Assembly: GCF_002724055.1 (NCBI RefSeq)
Contig: NZ_BDQY01000010.1
Coordinates: 36,224-100,223 of the forward strand
Origin: Tepidibacter mesophilus
GTDB lineage: Bacteria > Bacillota > Clostridia > Peptostreptococcales > Peptostreptococcaceae
Length of the DNA: 64,000 nucleotides
Direction of reading: 5' to 3'
Below, in pieces: positions 51,032 through 58,393 of the stretch. Position 1 is the stretch's first letter. Each line of letters starts with the position of its first letter. A model generated the notes under the pieces. It ran no database searches, was not told the DNA's origin, and saw nothing but the letters and a program-made list of their open reading frames with translations. Made by a program: the position numbers and the translations under genes.

Positions 51032-52564
51032 TTACATATATATTCCAGCCCCAGGTCCTAAAGGAATATTGAATTTCATAAATACAACCAGTAATATTAT
51101 CCATAGTATTCCATAAGCTATTGAATACGGAATCATATTTGCCATTATAGTTCCCATTCCAGCTTTCTTATCATACTTTCTAGCAAAAGCTAGAATTATA
51201 GGAAAGTATGGGAAAAGTGGACTTATAGGATTAGTGATTGAATCTCCTATACGATAAGCCACTTGTGTCAAAGCTGGATTATAATCAAGGAGCAAGAACA
51301 TAGGAACAAATACAGGAGCCATTATAGCCCATTTCGCTGAAGCACTTCCTACAAATAAATTTATAAATCCAGACAATATAATAAATCCAATTATAAGCCC
51401 AAATCCAGTGAAACCCATATCCTTTAATGACTCTGCGCCTTTTACAGATATTATTACCCCTATATTACTAATTGTAAATAAAGCTAAGAATTGAGATGCA
51501 GCAAATGCAAGCACTATATACATACCCATCTCACTCATAGATTGCCCCATCATAGCAACTACATCTTTATCACTTTTTATTTTTTTAGTTATCTTTCCAT
51601 ATATTAGTCCAGGAATGAAGAACATCAAAGTTATTATAGGTACAAGACCTTTCATAAGAGGTGCCTTAGGCGCTAGTAGTGAATTAGTCTCAGGATCTTT
51701 CATAAATGCATTATCACCTATACAAAGACCAACTAATACAACTGCAATAAAAAGTAAAGATATGCCTGCCCATTTAAGCCCTTTCTTTTCATATTCGTTA
51801 ATTTCACATACAGCTTCAGTATCTGAATCTCCTTCATATTTGTCAAATCTAGGAGCTATTATTTTCTCAGTTATAATTACAGATGCTATAAGAATTGCAC
51901 CAGTAGAAACTAAAAGAAAATAAAAGTTCATAGCAGGGGTCGCTTGATAGCTAGGATCTATCATTTGAGCAGCAGGTATAGTAAATCCTCCTAGCAAAAC
52001 ATCTATCATACTCACCATAATATTAGCAGAAAAACCACCAGCAACACCAGCATAAGCTGCAAACATTCCTATAAGAGGATGTCTTCCTATTCCAAGAAAT
52101 ACTATAGCAGCAAGTGGAGGTAAAACTATAAATCCTGCATCTCCAGCTGCATTAGCAAGTATTCCTACAAATATTATCATACCTGTAATTAAACTTCTTG
52201 GAACCTTACTAATAGAATTCTTAAGAGCTGTTTCCATAAGTCCTGACTTTTCAGCAACGCCAGCACCAAGCATAACAACTAAAACCAAACCTAATGGTGG
52301 GAATCCTTGAAAGTTTCCTACAATACCTGTTAATATACCCCTAAGTCCATCCTTACTCATAAGATCTACTACACTTACAGTTTCTTTAGTTAATGGATGA
52401 ATTACAGATACATTTCCCATAAATAATATCTTAGACAATATAATTATTAGTCCACATAAAATAACGAATAAAGTTACAGGATCAGGCAGCTTATTTCCCA
52501 CTATCTCAATCCCATTTAAAAATCTACTAAAAAGTTTATTCTCCTTAACTTGTACTTTTTCCAT
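51032..52564 (-). CDS. AbgT-family transporter
   Basis: 510 residues, about eleven to thirteen helices. Motifs: NKLPDPVTLFVILCGLII, NAAGDAGFIVLPPLAA and NLFVGSASAKWAIMAPVFVP with SITNPISPLFPYFPI, all typical of AbgT. Known members import p-aminobenzoyl-glutamate or export sulfonamides. Paired with an M20 hydrolase 14 bp upstream, which favours uptake of an amide-linked folate fragment or other N-acyl amino acid. Confidence 0.92.
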   Translation of the reverse strand: MEKVQVKENKLFSRFLNGIEIVGNKLPDPVTLFVILCGLIIILSKILFMGNVSVIHPLTKETVSVVDLMSKDGLRGILTGIVGNFQGFPPLGLVLVVMLGAGVAEKSGLMETALKNSISKVPRSLITGMIIFVGILANAAGDAGFIVLPPLAAIVFLGIGRHPLIGMFAAYAGVAGGFSANIMVSMIDVLLGGFTIPAAQMIDPSYQATPAMNFYFLLVSTGAILIASVIITEKIIAPRFDKYEGDSDTEAVCEINEYEKKGLKWAGISLLFIAVVLVGLCIGDNAFMKDPETNSLLAPKAPLMKGLVPIITLMFFIPGLIYGKITKKIKSDKDVVAMMGQSMSEMGMYIVLAFAASQFLALFTISNIGVIISVKGAESLKDMGFTGFGLIIGFIILSGFINLFVGSASAKWAIMAPVFVPMFLLLDYNPALTQVAYRIGDSITNPISPLFPYFPIILAFARKYDKKAGMGTIMANMIPYSIAYGILWIILLVVFMKFNIPLGPGAGIYM

Positions 52565-52578
52565 AATACTCCTCCCCT

Positions 52579-53760
52579 TTACTCACTCAAATAATCTATT
52601 GCAGTCTGAGCAAGCCCCTTAGCAATAGTAAGTACATTCTTATCATTCCACTTGAACTTAGGATGATGATGAGCTACTAAATTATCATTATCCTTACTAA
52701 TTCCTACAAATATAAAAGATGATGGAACTAATTGCCCAAAATACGCAAAATCTTCTCCACCCATAGTAGGTTCCTTCATGTCAAACACTTTATCTTCTCC
52801 TAATATCTTCTTAAATGAATTTCTAGCAAGCTCAGTCATTTTTTCATCATTTATAAGAGCTGGATATTTTTCTTCATATTTAAATTCATAGCTTGCTCCT
52901 TGACACTCAGTTACTGCCTTTAATATATCCTCCATGGCCCTTGGTATAAACTTTCTATGTTCCTCACTAAAAGTTCTAACAGTACCTACAACCTCTACAT
53001 CATTAGGTATAACATTATGACTTTTTCCCCCATTAATACAGCCAAAAGATATAACTGCACTCTCAAGAGGACTTATTCTCCTACTTACAATAGATTGAAT
53101 ATTATTAATAACTTGAGCAGCTATAACAATAGGATCCACACTAAGATGAGGAACTGCTCCATGTCCACCTTTTCCCTTTACTGTAAATCTAAATAAATCT
53201 GGTGCAGCCATCATAGCTCCTTTTCTTACATGAACCTCCCCTTCAAGCATTTCCCCCCATAGATGACATCCAAAAGCTGCATCTACCTTAGGATTTTCCA
53301 TAATTCCCTCATCTATCATAGGCTTGGCTCCACCTTGTTCTTCCTCTGCTGGTTGGAATATAAGCTTTACATTTCCATGAATCTTATCCTTCATATCATT
53401 TAATATCATAGCAGCACCCAAAAGACCTGCCATATGTCCATCATGACCACACGCATGCATACAATTCTCAACCCTAGACTTATACTCTACATCTGCTTCC
53501 TCATTAATACGCAAAGCATCCATATCAGCACGAAGAAGAACTGTCTTACCAGGATGATTTCCTTTTATAAGACCTACAACACCCGTCTTAGCAACATTAG
53601 TTTTATACTCAATTCCCAACCTTTCAAGCTCATCTCCAATAGTCTTTGCAGTCTTAAACTCCTCATAGCCTAACTCTGGATACATATGAAACTGATGTCT
53701 TAACTCAACCATTTGGCTGTAATTATCATCACCTATTTTATTTATAATGTTCGTACACAT
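52579..53760 (-). CDS. M20-family amidohydrolase (AbgA/AbgB or aminoacylase type)
   Basis: 393 residues. Metal ligands visible: LRADMDALRI near residue 77, MHACGHDGHMAGLL near 103, QPAEEEQGGAKPM near 138 and the dimerisation domain with KGKGGHGAVPHLSVDPI; the last ligand is HHHPKFKW. Cleaves N-acyl or p-aminobenzoyl amino acids. Likely cytoplasmic partner of the AbgT carrier. Confidence 0.92.
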   Translation of the reverse strand: MCTNIINKIGDDNYSQMVELRHQFHMYPELGYEEFKTAKTIGDELERLGIEYKTNVAKTGVVGLIKGNHPGKTVLLRADMDALRINEEADVEYKSRVENCMHACGHDGHMAGLLGAAMILNDMKDKIHGNVKLIFQPAEEEQGGAKPMIDEGIMENPKVDAAFGCHLWGEMLEGEVHVRKGAMMAAPDLFRFTVKGKGGHGAVPHLSVDPIVIAAQVINNIQSIVSRRISPLESAVISFGCINGGKSHNVIPNDVEVVGTVRTFSEEHRKFIPRAMEDILKAVTECQGASYEFKYEEKYPALINDEKMTELARNSFKKILGEDKVFDMKEPTMGGEDFAYFGQLVPSSFIFVGISKDNDNLVAHHHPKFKWNDKNVLTIAKGLAQTAIDYLSE

Positions 53761-53942
53761 TTTTACCCCTCCCTTTTTGTCTTCATATCATGAACACTTG
53801 TATTTTATTCATATGCAATAGTACCATATTTTAGTACCAAGTTCAATATATTAATATTTATATACATATTAATTCCTTCATACAGTATGTTCATCTGAAC
53901 TTTCTGAATTTTTATCTTATGAAAATTCGTTTAATCTTACAT

Positions 53943-54016
53943 AAAAAAATTCGTCTAGTTGCAAGTGTAGTTCTTCTATCAATGTTATCCACAGAGCCCA
54001 AATTTTATAATCCCTT
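53943..54016 (+). repeat. Family A repeat, copy A7, lacking the hairpin core
   Basis: Head AAAAATTCGTCTAGTTGC is joined directly to the tail AGTTCTTCTATCAATGTTAT, which normally lies about 50 bp further on. An internal deletion derivative. Confidence 0.75.
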
Positions 54017-54023
54017 AGTATAT

Positions 54024-54091
54024 AAAAACACGCTTATTAAAATCCAACTACCGAAATAACAGTAGCTTAAATTTTAATAAGCGTGTTTTTT
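54024..54091 (-). terminator. Long-stem hairpin with 24-28 nt loop
   Basis: AACACGCTTATTAAAAT pairs perfectly with ATTTTAATAAGCGTGTT, followed by TTTTT. Stem ends read just like family B outer stems, but the loop is an unrelated short sequence containing ACTAC/GTAGC. It looks like an unoccupied site or a different insert. Confidence 0.65.
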
Positions 54092-54150
54092 ATCATTGTA
54101 ATTAAAATAATGGGATGAACTAAATCTTATACTCTAGTAGCATCAATACT

Positions 54151-54215
54151 AAAACTATATATGAAAATGTTAGCAAATATCGTTGTATTCGCAGTATTTT
54201 CATACATAGTTTTTG
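54151..54215 (-). repeat. Mini copy of the family B element
   Basis: Outer stem AAAACTATATATGAAAAT with one wobble-tolerant mismatch; only GTTAGCAAATATCG... and ...TTCGCAGT remain of the insert (27 nt instead of about 165). 39 bp after the thiT stop, in the standard orientation. Confidence 0.75.
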
Positions 54216-54253
54216 ATAACCCACAAATTATAAAATAAGTAATAGTATTTATT

Positions 54254-54778
54254 CTAAGCAACAGCCAATGATTTAAATGATTTATAAAGCAATCCCACTA
54301 CAGCTATAGATATTAAAAGCTCAGGTAATAAGTACGATGCATTATAAGTAATTGAATAAATCCAAGGATTAGTTCCCTCTGGTGCATAAGAAGCCCAAAT
54401 TATAGCTCCTGATAATACATGTGACGTGAACCTTAAAAATACCCCAAGACAAGTTCCAAGAACTACACCTGTTAATGAATCTCTAAACAATCCTGCAAAT
54501 CCCAGTACTCCAAATGCCAATACATAATCAAGTAGTATAGACATTATATGAAAACTATACTTTGTATCCAATATAAATTGAAGTATTCCATAAGTTATAG
54601 CTACAAAAATTCCCGGAGATACTCCCCATCTTATAGCATAAAATATTATAGGAATCATACTTCCAGCAGTAACCGCTCCACCAAATGGACCCTCATATAT
54701 TTTAATATAGCTAAGAATCTGTGCAAGTGCTATCATTACGCCTGCTTCTACTAACATTTTAGTAGTCATTTTTTTCAT
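54254..54778 (-). CDS. thiT: ECF-type thiamine transporter substrate component
   Basis: 174 residues, six helices. ThiT-type motifs: KMLVEAGVMIALAQILSYIK at the N-terminus, the substrate segment GGAVTAGSMIPIIFYAIRWG and the SGAIIWASYAPEGTNPW loop with aromatic residues. Thiamine capture by ThiT requires the shared EcfAA'T module, encoded elsewhere. The TPP riboswitch directly upstream confirms the assignment. Confidence 0.95.
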   Translation of the reverse strand: MKKMTTKMLVEAGVMIALAQILSYIKIYEGPFGGAVTAGSMIPIIFYAIRWGVSPGIFVAITYGILQFILDTKYSFHIMSILLDYVLAFGVLGFAGLFRDSLTGVVLGTCLGVFLRFTSHVLSGAIIWASYAPEGTNPWIYSITYNASYLLPELLISIAVVGLLYKSFKSLAVA

Positions 54779-54800
54779 TTGTACTTCCCCCTTTTTTAGA

Positions 54801-54833
54801 TAATAAAAATGCTACGCATATAGCGTAGCATTG
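54801..54833 (-). terminator. Riboswitch-controlled terminator of thiT
   Basis: ATGCTACGC/GCGTAGCAT stem with 5-nt loop and a T tract on the minus strand, between the TPP aptamer and the thiT ribosome binding site; the natural expression platform. Confidence 0.88.
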
Positions 54834-54850
54834 ATTAACTAATTCAATAT

Positions 54851-54940
54851 GATTCCTACGCTGGCATTATCCAGATCAGGTATTAGGGTCGAAACATTTA
54901 TACGGTTTCCTCTCAGCCAGACTCCTCCAGCTCCCCTTTT
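54851..54940 (-). promoter_or_regulatory. TPP riboswitch (THI element)
   Basis: Minus strand: GGGGAGC, GGCTGAGAGGAAA, then CCTAATACCTGATCTGGATA and ATGCCAGCGTAGGAA, the universally conserved THI-box segments. Thiamine pyrophosphate binding should favour the downstream terminator. Confidence 0.96.
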
Positions 54941-54967
54941 ACTATTATTCATTTTTACTATACACCT

Positions 54968-54996
54968 ATTATATATTTTTTGAAAACGTATGTCCA
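54968..54996 (-). promoter_or_regulatory. thiT promoter, overlapped by a LexA-like half-good box
   Basis: Minus strand -35 TGGACA (54991-54996), 17-bp spacer, -10 TATAAT (54968-54973), 28 bp from the start of the aptamer. AAACGTATGTCC (54984-54995) is one mismatch from the clostridial LexA pattern GAACN4GTTT read on the other strand. Confidence 0.7.
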
Positions 54997-55034
54997 TACG
55001 CTTACAAAATTTTCATATTATTTTGTATATACTA

Positions 55035-55083
55035 TTGCACTCCAAACAAATGTTCGGTATAATATTCTCAGAACGTATGTTTG
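55035..55083 (+). promoter_or_regulatory. Sigma-factor gene promoter with two LexA (SOS) boxes
   Basis: -35 TTGCAC (55035-55040), 17-bp spacer, -10 TATAAT (55058-55063). The spacer carries CAAACAAATGTTCG (55043-55056), whose complement reads GAAC-ATTT-GTTT, and the start-site region carries AGAACGTATGTTTG (55070-55083), GAAC-GTAT-GTTT. Both fit the clostridial LexA consensus exactly in the eight fixed bases. Confidence 0.82.
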
Positions 55084-55105
55084 GTTAATTTAGGGGGGAT
55101 ACCAA

Positions 55106-55642
55106 ATGAATGCATATGAAGAAATTAATGAATTAGTTAAAATGTCTCAACAAGGAGATACCGATTCACTTGAAAAGCTACTAGATATATTAAAACCACT
55201 TCTAATCTCAAAATGTAAACACTACTTCGGATATATAAGCGAGGATCTTTATCAAAATGGAGTTATAAAATCAATAGAACTTATAAATAGCTTTGACTTT
55301 AAAAAGAACACCAAATTCCTTGGATATATGAAATTTATGATAAGTTGCTTTTACTGGGATCAAAAAAAGGACGAGCTTAATTCAAAAGAAGTGAGTGTAG
55401 ACTTTAACGGCAATCAAATTAAGGAAGTCTATGTTGAAGACTTTTCAAGTATAGAGACTATAGAAGCATTATCTATTTTAAATGCTACAGAAATAAAAGT
55501 TATAGAAAAGAATTTGATACAAGGACATACTCTTCTTGAAATATCAAAAGATATGGACATATCATATAGTTGGGTCAAGAGAGTTAAGTCTCAAGCAGTT
55601 AAAAAACTTGAAAAATATTACTCACTAAACTACTCTATATGA
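55106..55642 (+). CDS. Sigma-70-family factor, small (TcdR/UviA/YvrI-like), SOS-regulated
   Basis: 178 residues. Region 2 is short (DLYQNGVIKSIELINSFDFK, FLGYMKFMISCFYWDQKKDE) and region 4 has a HTH, TLLEISKDMDISYSWVKRVK. No region 1 or 3, so an alternative sigma factor of ECF or group 5 size. Length and SOS control recall clostridial toxin or bacteriocin sigma factors such as UviA and TcdR; the targets here are not visible. No anti-sigma gene adjoins it. Confidence 0.87.
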   Translation: MNAYEEINELVKMSQQGDTDSLEKLLDILKPLLISKCKHYFGYISEDLYQNGVIKSIELINSFDFKKNTKFLGYMKFMISCFYWDQKKDELNSKEVSVDFNGNQIKEVYVEDFSSIETIEALSILNATEIKVIEKNLIQGHTLLEISKDMDISYSWVKRVKSQAVKKLEKYYSLNYSI

Positions 55643-55699
55643 TAAAAAATCTTTATTCTAAAGATCTTAAATACATATATTCTTTACTCAGTGGGTTAT

Positions 55700-55904
55700 C
55701 CAAAATATATAGATTAAGATAACGCTCATGCAGCGATATTTTGAAGAAAACTAAGATTTCGTCTTATTAATAATTCTAAAATTTATGAACTCCCTACGGT
55801 CAAACACATAAATTTCTTAACGTATTATCAAACGACAAAACCTAAGTTATCTAAATCAAAATATCTAAAAGCAGTCACTAACATCTTAATCGATATATTT
55901 TTAA
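55700..55904 (+). repeat. Family B terminator-loop hairpin element, copy B9
   Basis: Plus orientation, 58 bp after the sigma factor gene. Outer stem AAATATATAGATTAAGAT with one mismatch, itself quite different from the TTAAAAT end of other copies (GATTAAGAT/ATCTTAATC). Apex TGTTTGACCGTAGGGAG. Preceded by GTGGGTTATCC. Confidence 0.83.
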
Positions 55905-56003
55905 TTTTCCTTTTATTGTAGAGTAAGTTGTTATCGCATTAAAAACCAAAAGATTTTTAAAAAGATTTTTTATTGAATCTACTCAAATTCTAGGCACTAA
56001 ACT

Positions 56004-56210
56004 TAAAAATAAAGCTTATTAAAATGTTAGCGATTGATTTAAAAAACTTTTGTATAAAACTTGCGTTACAGTGTTTCAATATCCGTTAAAAAAATTCGTT
56101 GTCTGACCAACGGGAGTTTAGAACTTTTAGGATATTGAATAAGCTGTAATGCTTAGTTTTATGCAAAAGTTTTAATCCATGAGCGGTATTTTAATAAGCT
56201 TTATTTTTTG
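56004..56210 (-). repeat. Family B terminator-loop hairpin element, copy B7
   Basis: Perfect outer stem AAAATAAAGCTTATTAAAAT with complement and T run. Inner CAATATCC/GGATATTG (other copies GAATATCC/GGATATTC), apex GTTGTCTGACCAACGGGAG. Arms near-continuous: AAAACTTTTG/CAAAAGTTTT with one G-U. 68 bp after the small hypothetical gene. B9 and B7 face each other and fill most of 55643-56277. Confidence 0.9.
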
Positions 56211-56277
56211 CCCAATCATATGTTAGAATTAGTGTTCTTAAAAACAAAACCCAGACAGCTATTATACACTATCTGGA

Positions 56278-56469
56278 TTAAATATCATAAAGTATATTAT
56301 ATATAGCATGCCTAGGTAAATTATGAGTTACATCCCCTACAGTAAAAGATATAATCGGAGAACCTTCTGATTCAAACCACTGTAGTATTTGTTGTATCTG
56401 TAATTGAGTTAATTCTGCTTTGGGTACTATCAAAGAATTCCCATCAATAAAATTTATCTTTATTGACAT
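56278..56469 (-). CDS. Small hypothetical protein
   Basis: 63 residues (MSIKINFIDGNSLIVPKAEL), start ATG at 56469 after an AAAGGAAAG site. Beta-strand-rich start, then a helix TQLQIQQILQWFESEG. Has its own spaced ribosome binding site and lies between element B7 and the SorC promoter, so I think it is real. Family not recognised. Confidence 0.6.
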   Translation of the reverse strand: MSIKINFIDGNSLIVPKAELTQLQIQQILQWFESEGSPIISFTVGDVTHNLPRHAIYNILYDI

Positions 56470-56603
56470 AAATATCTTTCCTTTCTGCATATTATTTCGA
56501 TTTAATATATATTATTTAGCCACATACTAAATTGTTCCCATAATAAATCGTATTAATCCCCACCTTTATATTTTACCATATTAGAATTTTTTTCCAATAT
56601 ATA

Positions 56604-56675
56604 TTGTTTTAATTTTCCCTTAATGTTATAATTCTGTTAAAATGTTACATATTTTCATTTAGTGAGCATATGTAA
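56604..56675 (+). promoter_or_regulatory. Promoter and inverted repeat upstream of the SorC regulator gene
   Basis: -35 TTGTTT (56604-56609), 17 bp, -10 TATAAT (56627-56632). Downstream arms TTACATAT (56645-56652) and ATATGTAA (56668-56675) form an 8-bp inverted repeat centred 23 bp apart, a plausible site for the regulator on its own gene. Confidence 0.65.
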
Positions 56676-56691
56676 TATAAGGAGGAATTTA

Positions 56692-57612
56692 ATGGCCGCT
56701 AACAACAATCGAGAACTTATAAAGGTTTCATACTATTATTATAAAAAAGGATTAACGCAAGCTGAAATAGCAAAAAAAATGCTTATATCTAGACAAAAAG
56801 TGAATAGATTATTAAAAAAAGCTCTTAATGAAAATATAGTTCAAATTCAAATAGTAGATGTAAACAAGTATAACTTAGATCTTGAAACAAAACTTGAAGA
56901 AAAATTTAATTTATCTCAAAGTGTAGTAGTGTCTTCTATAGATGAAAAAAGTATAACTAGATGTCTAGGTATAGCAGGTGCTGAATATTTAGAAAAGACA
57001 CTTGGAAAAGGCGATACTATAGGTGTTACTCTTGGAAAAACATTATCAGAGGTTGCTAATAGATTATCATATAATACTAAATTGCAAATACCTGCTGTTC
57101 AGCTAATAGGAGGTCTTGATATAGAATATTCTGCTTTACGACCAGATGAAATAACTAGAACTATTGCAGAAAAACTAGGTGGAAACCCCTATTTATTGTA
57201 TGCTCCTGCTATAGTAGAAAATAAAGAAACTAAAGATGCAATAATTTCTGATGAAATCTTTAAAACTACTCTTAAAAACATGGAAAAATGCAATATCATA
57301 ATGGCTGGTATAGGAGAACTAAATTCAGATAGTACCCTATACTTTAATGAAGATTACACAAATCACCTTCTATCTCGTAATTGTGTTGGAGATATTGGAT
57401 TTAGATGGTATGACAAATCTGGTAAACCTGTAGATCATGATTATACCGATAAAACGATAGGATATAACATACTTGCAAATAAGTCTGACGCTCTAGTAAT
57501 AGGAGTTGCAGGTGGTAAGTCAAAGTATGAATCTATATTAGCAGCATTAAAAGGCAAATATCTAGATGTCCTTATAACAGATGCTGATACAGCCACACAC
57601 TTAATTGAATAG
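56692..57612 (+). CDS. SorC/DeoR-type sugar-phosphate-responsive regulator
   Basis: 306 residues. N-terminal HTH: YYYKKGLTQAEIAKKMLISR, then KVNRLLKKALNENIVQIQI; sugar-binding domain with LGKGDTIGVTLGKTLSEVAN near 105 and GVAGGKSKYESILAAL near 285, both typical of SorC. Start is ATG at 56692 after GGAGG. It heads the aldolase/transporter/isomerase/kinase cluster on the same strand, so its ligand is probably a sugar phosphate of that pathway. Confidence 0.92.
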   Translation: MAANNNRELIKVSYYYYKKGLTQAEIAKKMLISRQKVNRLLKKALNENIVQIQIVDVNKYNLDLETKLEEKFNLSQSVVVSSIDEKSITRCLGIAGAEYLEKTLGKGDTIGVTLGKTLSEVANRLSYNTKLQIPAVQLIGGLDIEYSALRPDEITRTIAEKLGGNPYLLYAPAIVENKETKDAIISDEIFKTTLKNMEKCNIIMAGIGELNSDSTLYFNEDYTNHLLSRNCVGDIGFRWYDKSGKPVDHDYTDKTIGYNILANKSDALVIGVAGGKSKYESILAALKGKYLDVLITDADTATHLIE

Positions 57613-57620
57613 CTAAGCTT

Positions 57621-57678
57621 AAAAAAACTGACACTTAATTACTTTCACAATCGAGTCTAATTAAGTGTCAGTTTTTTA
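57621..57678 (+). terminator. Terminator between the SorC and aldolase genes
   Basis: AAAAAACTGACACTTAATTA pairs with its complement around a 17-nt loop, then TTTTTT. The aldolase gene therefore needs its own promoter; TATAAT at 57694-57699 may be its -10. Confidence 0.85.
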
Positions 57679-57730
57679 TTTATAAGTAAGTTCTATAATT
57701 TAAATCTATATATGAAAGGGAGGAATATAT

Positions 57731-58393
57731 TTGATATTTCAAAACGAGAGAGAACAAATTATCGAATATGGAAAAAACCTAATTCAAAGTAACTTAACTA
57801 AAGGAACAGGAGGTAATATCAGCATATTTATAAGAGATAAAAAATTAATGGCTATAACTCCAAGTGGAATTGACTATTTTAAGTTAAAGCCAGAAGACAT
57901 TATAATAATGGATCTTGATGGAAATATAGTTGATGGAACTCAAAAGCCATCTAGCGAATGCTCAATGCATCAAATCTTTTATAAGAACAGAGATGATATT
58001 AACTCAGTAGTTCATGTTCACTCGACTTATTCAACTACTCTAGCTTGTATGAATTGGGATCTACCTGCTCTCAATTATTTAGTAGCTGTTTCAGGGGGAA
58101 ACAATGTTAGATGCACAGAATACGCAACTTTTGGAACTAAAGAGCTTGCCCAGAATGCATTTGAAGCTATGAAGGACAGATACGGTGTGTTTTTAGCAAA
58201 CCACGGTCTATTGACAGGAGCAAAAGACTTACCTAATGCTTTTAGTAAGGCAGAAGAAATTGAATTTTGTGCTGAATTATATTGTCGCTGCAAAAGTTTA
58301 GGTCAACCCAAAATACTTTCAGATGAAGAAATGAATAAAATGGTATCACTTTTTCAAAGCTACGGCCAAGTCAAAAATTCGTCTAGTCGCTAA
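57731..58393 (+). CDS. Class II aldolase, putative 5-deoxyribulose-1-phosphate aldolase (Ald2-like)
   Basis: 220 residues. Zinc site: SSECSMHQIFYKNR (Glu) near residue 76, VVHVHSTYSTTL near 95 and FLANHGLLTGAKD near 155. Family includes L-fuculose-1-P and ribulose-5-P aldolases or epimerases. Clustered with MtnA- and MtnK-like genes it fits the DHAP shunt, splitting a 5-deoxy- or 5-methylthio-ribulose-1-P into DHAP and an aldehyde. Start TTG, seven bases after AAAGGGAGG. C-terminal KNSSSR is encoded by a family A repeat. Confidence 0.87.
   Translation: MIFQNEREQIIEYGKNLIQSNLTKGTGGNISIFIRDKKLMAITPSGIDYFKLKPEDIIIMDLDGNIVDGTQKPSSECSMHQIFYKNRDDINSVVHVHSTYSTTLACMNWDLPALNYLVAVSGGNNVRCTEYATFGTKELAQNAFEAMKDRYGVFLANHGLLTGAKDLPNAFSKAEEIEFCAELYCRCKSLGQPKILSDEEMNKMVSLFQSYGQVKNSSSR

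Noticed and set aside
49779..55642. A prophage or integrated element around the small proteins and sigma factor
   Set aside because: No integrase, portal, capsid, tail or attachment repeats; the genes between are metabolic.
55106..55642. Calling the sigma factor TcdR or UviA
   Set aside because: Size and SOS control are suggestive, but no toxin or bacteriocin gene is nearby and sequence motifs do not distinguish it from YvrI-like or other small sigma factors.
10938..56210. Repeats A and B as a CRISPR array
   Set aside because: Copies are 130-205 bp, scattered over 45 kb, on both strands, with no regular spacers and no cas genes.
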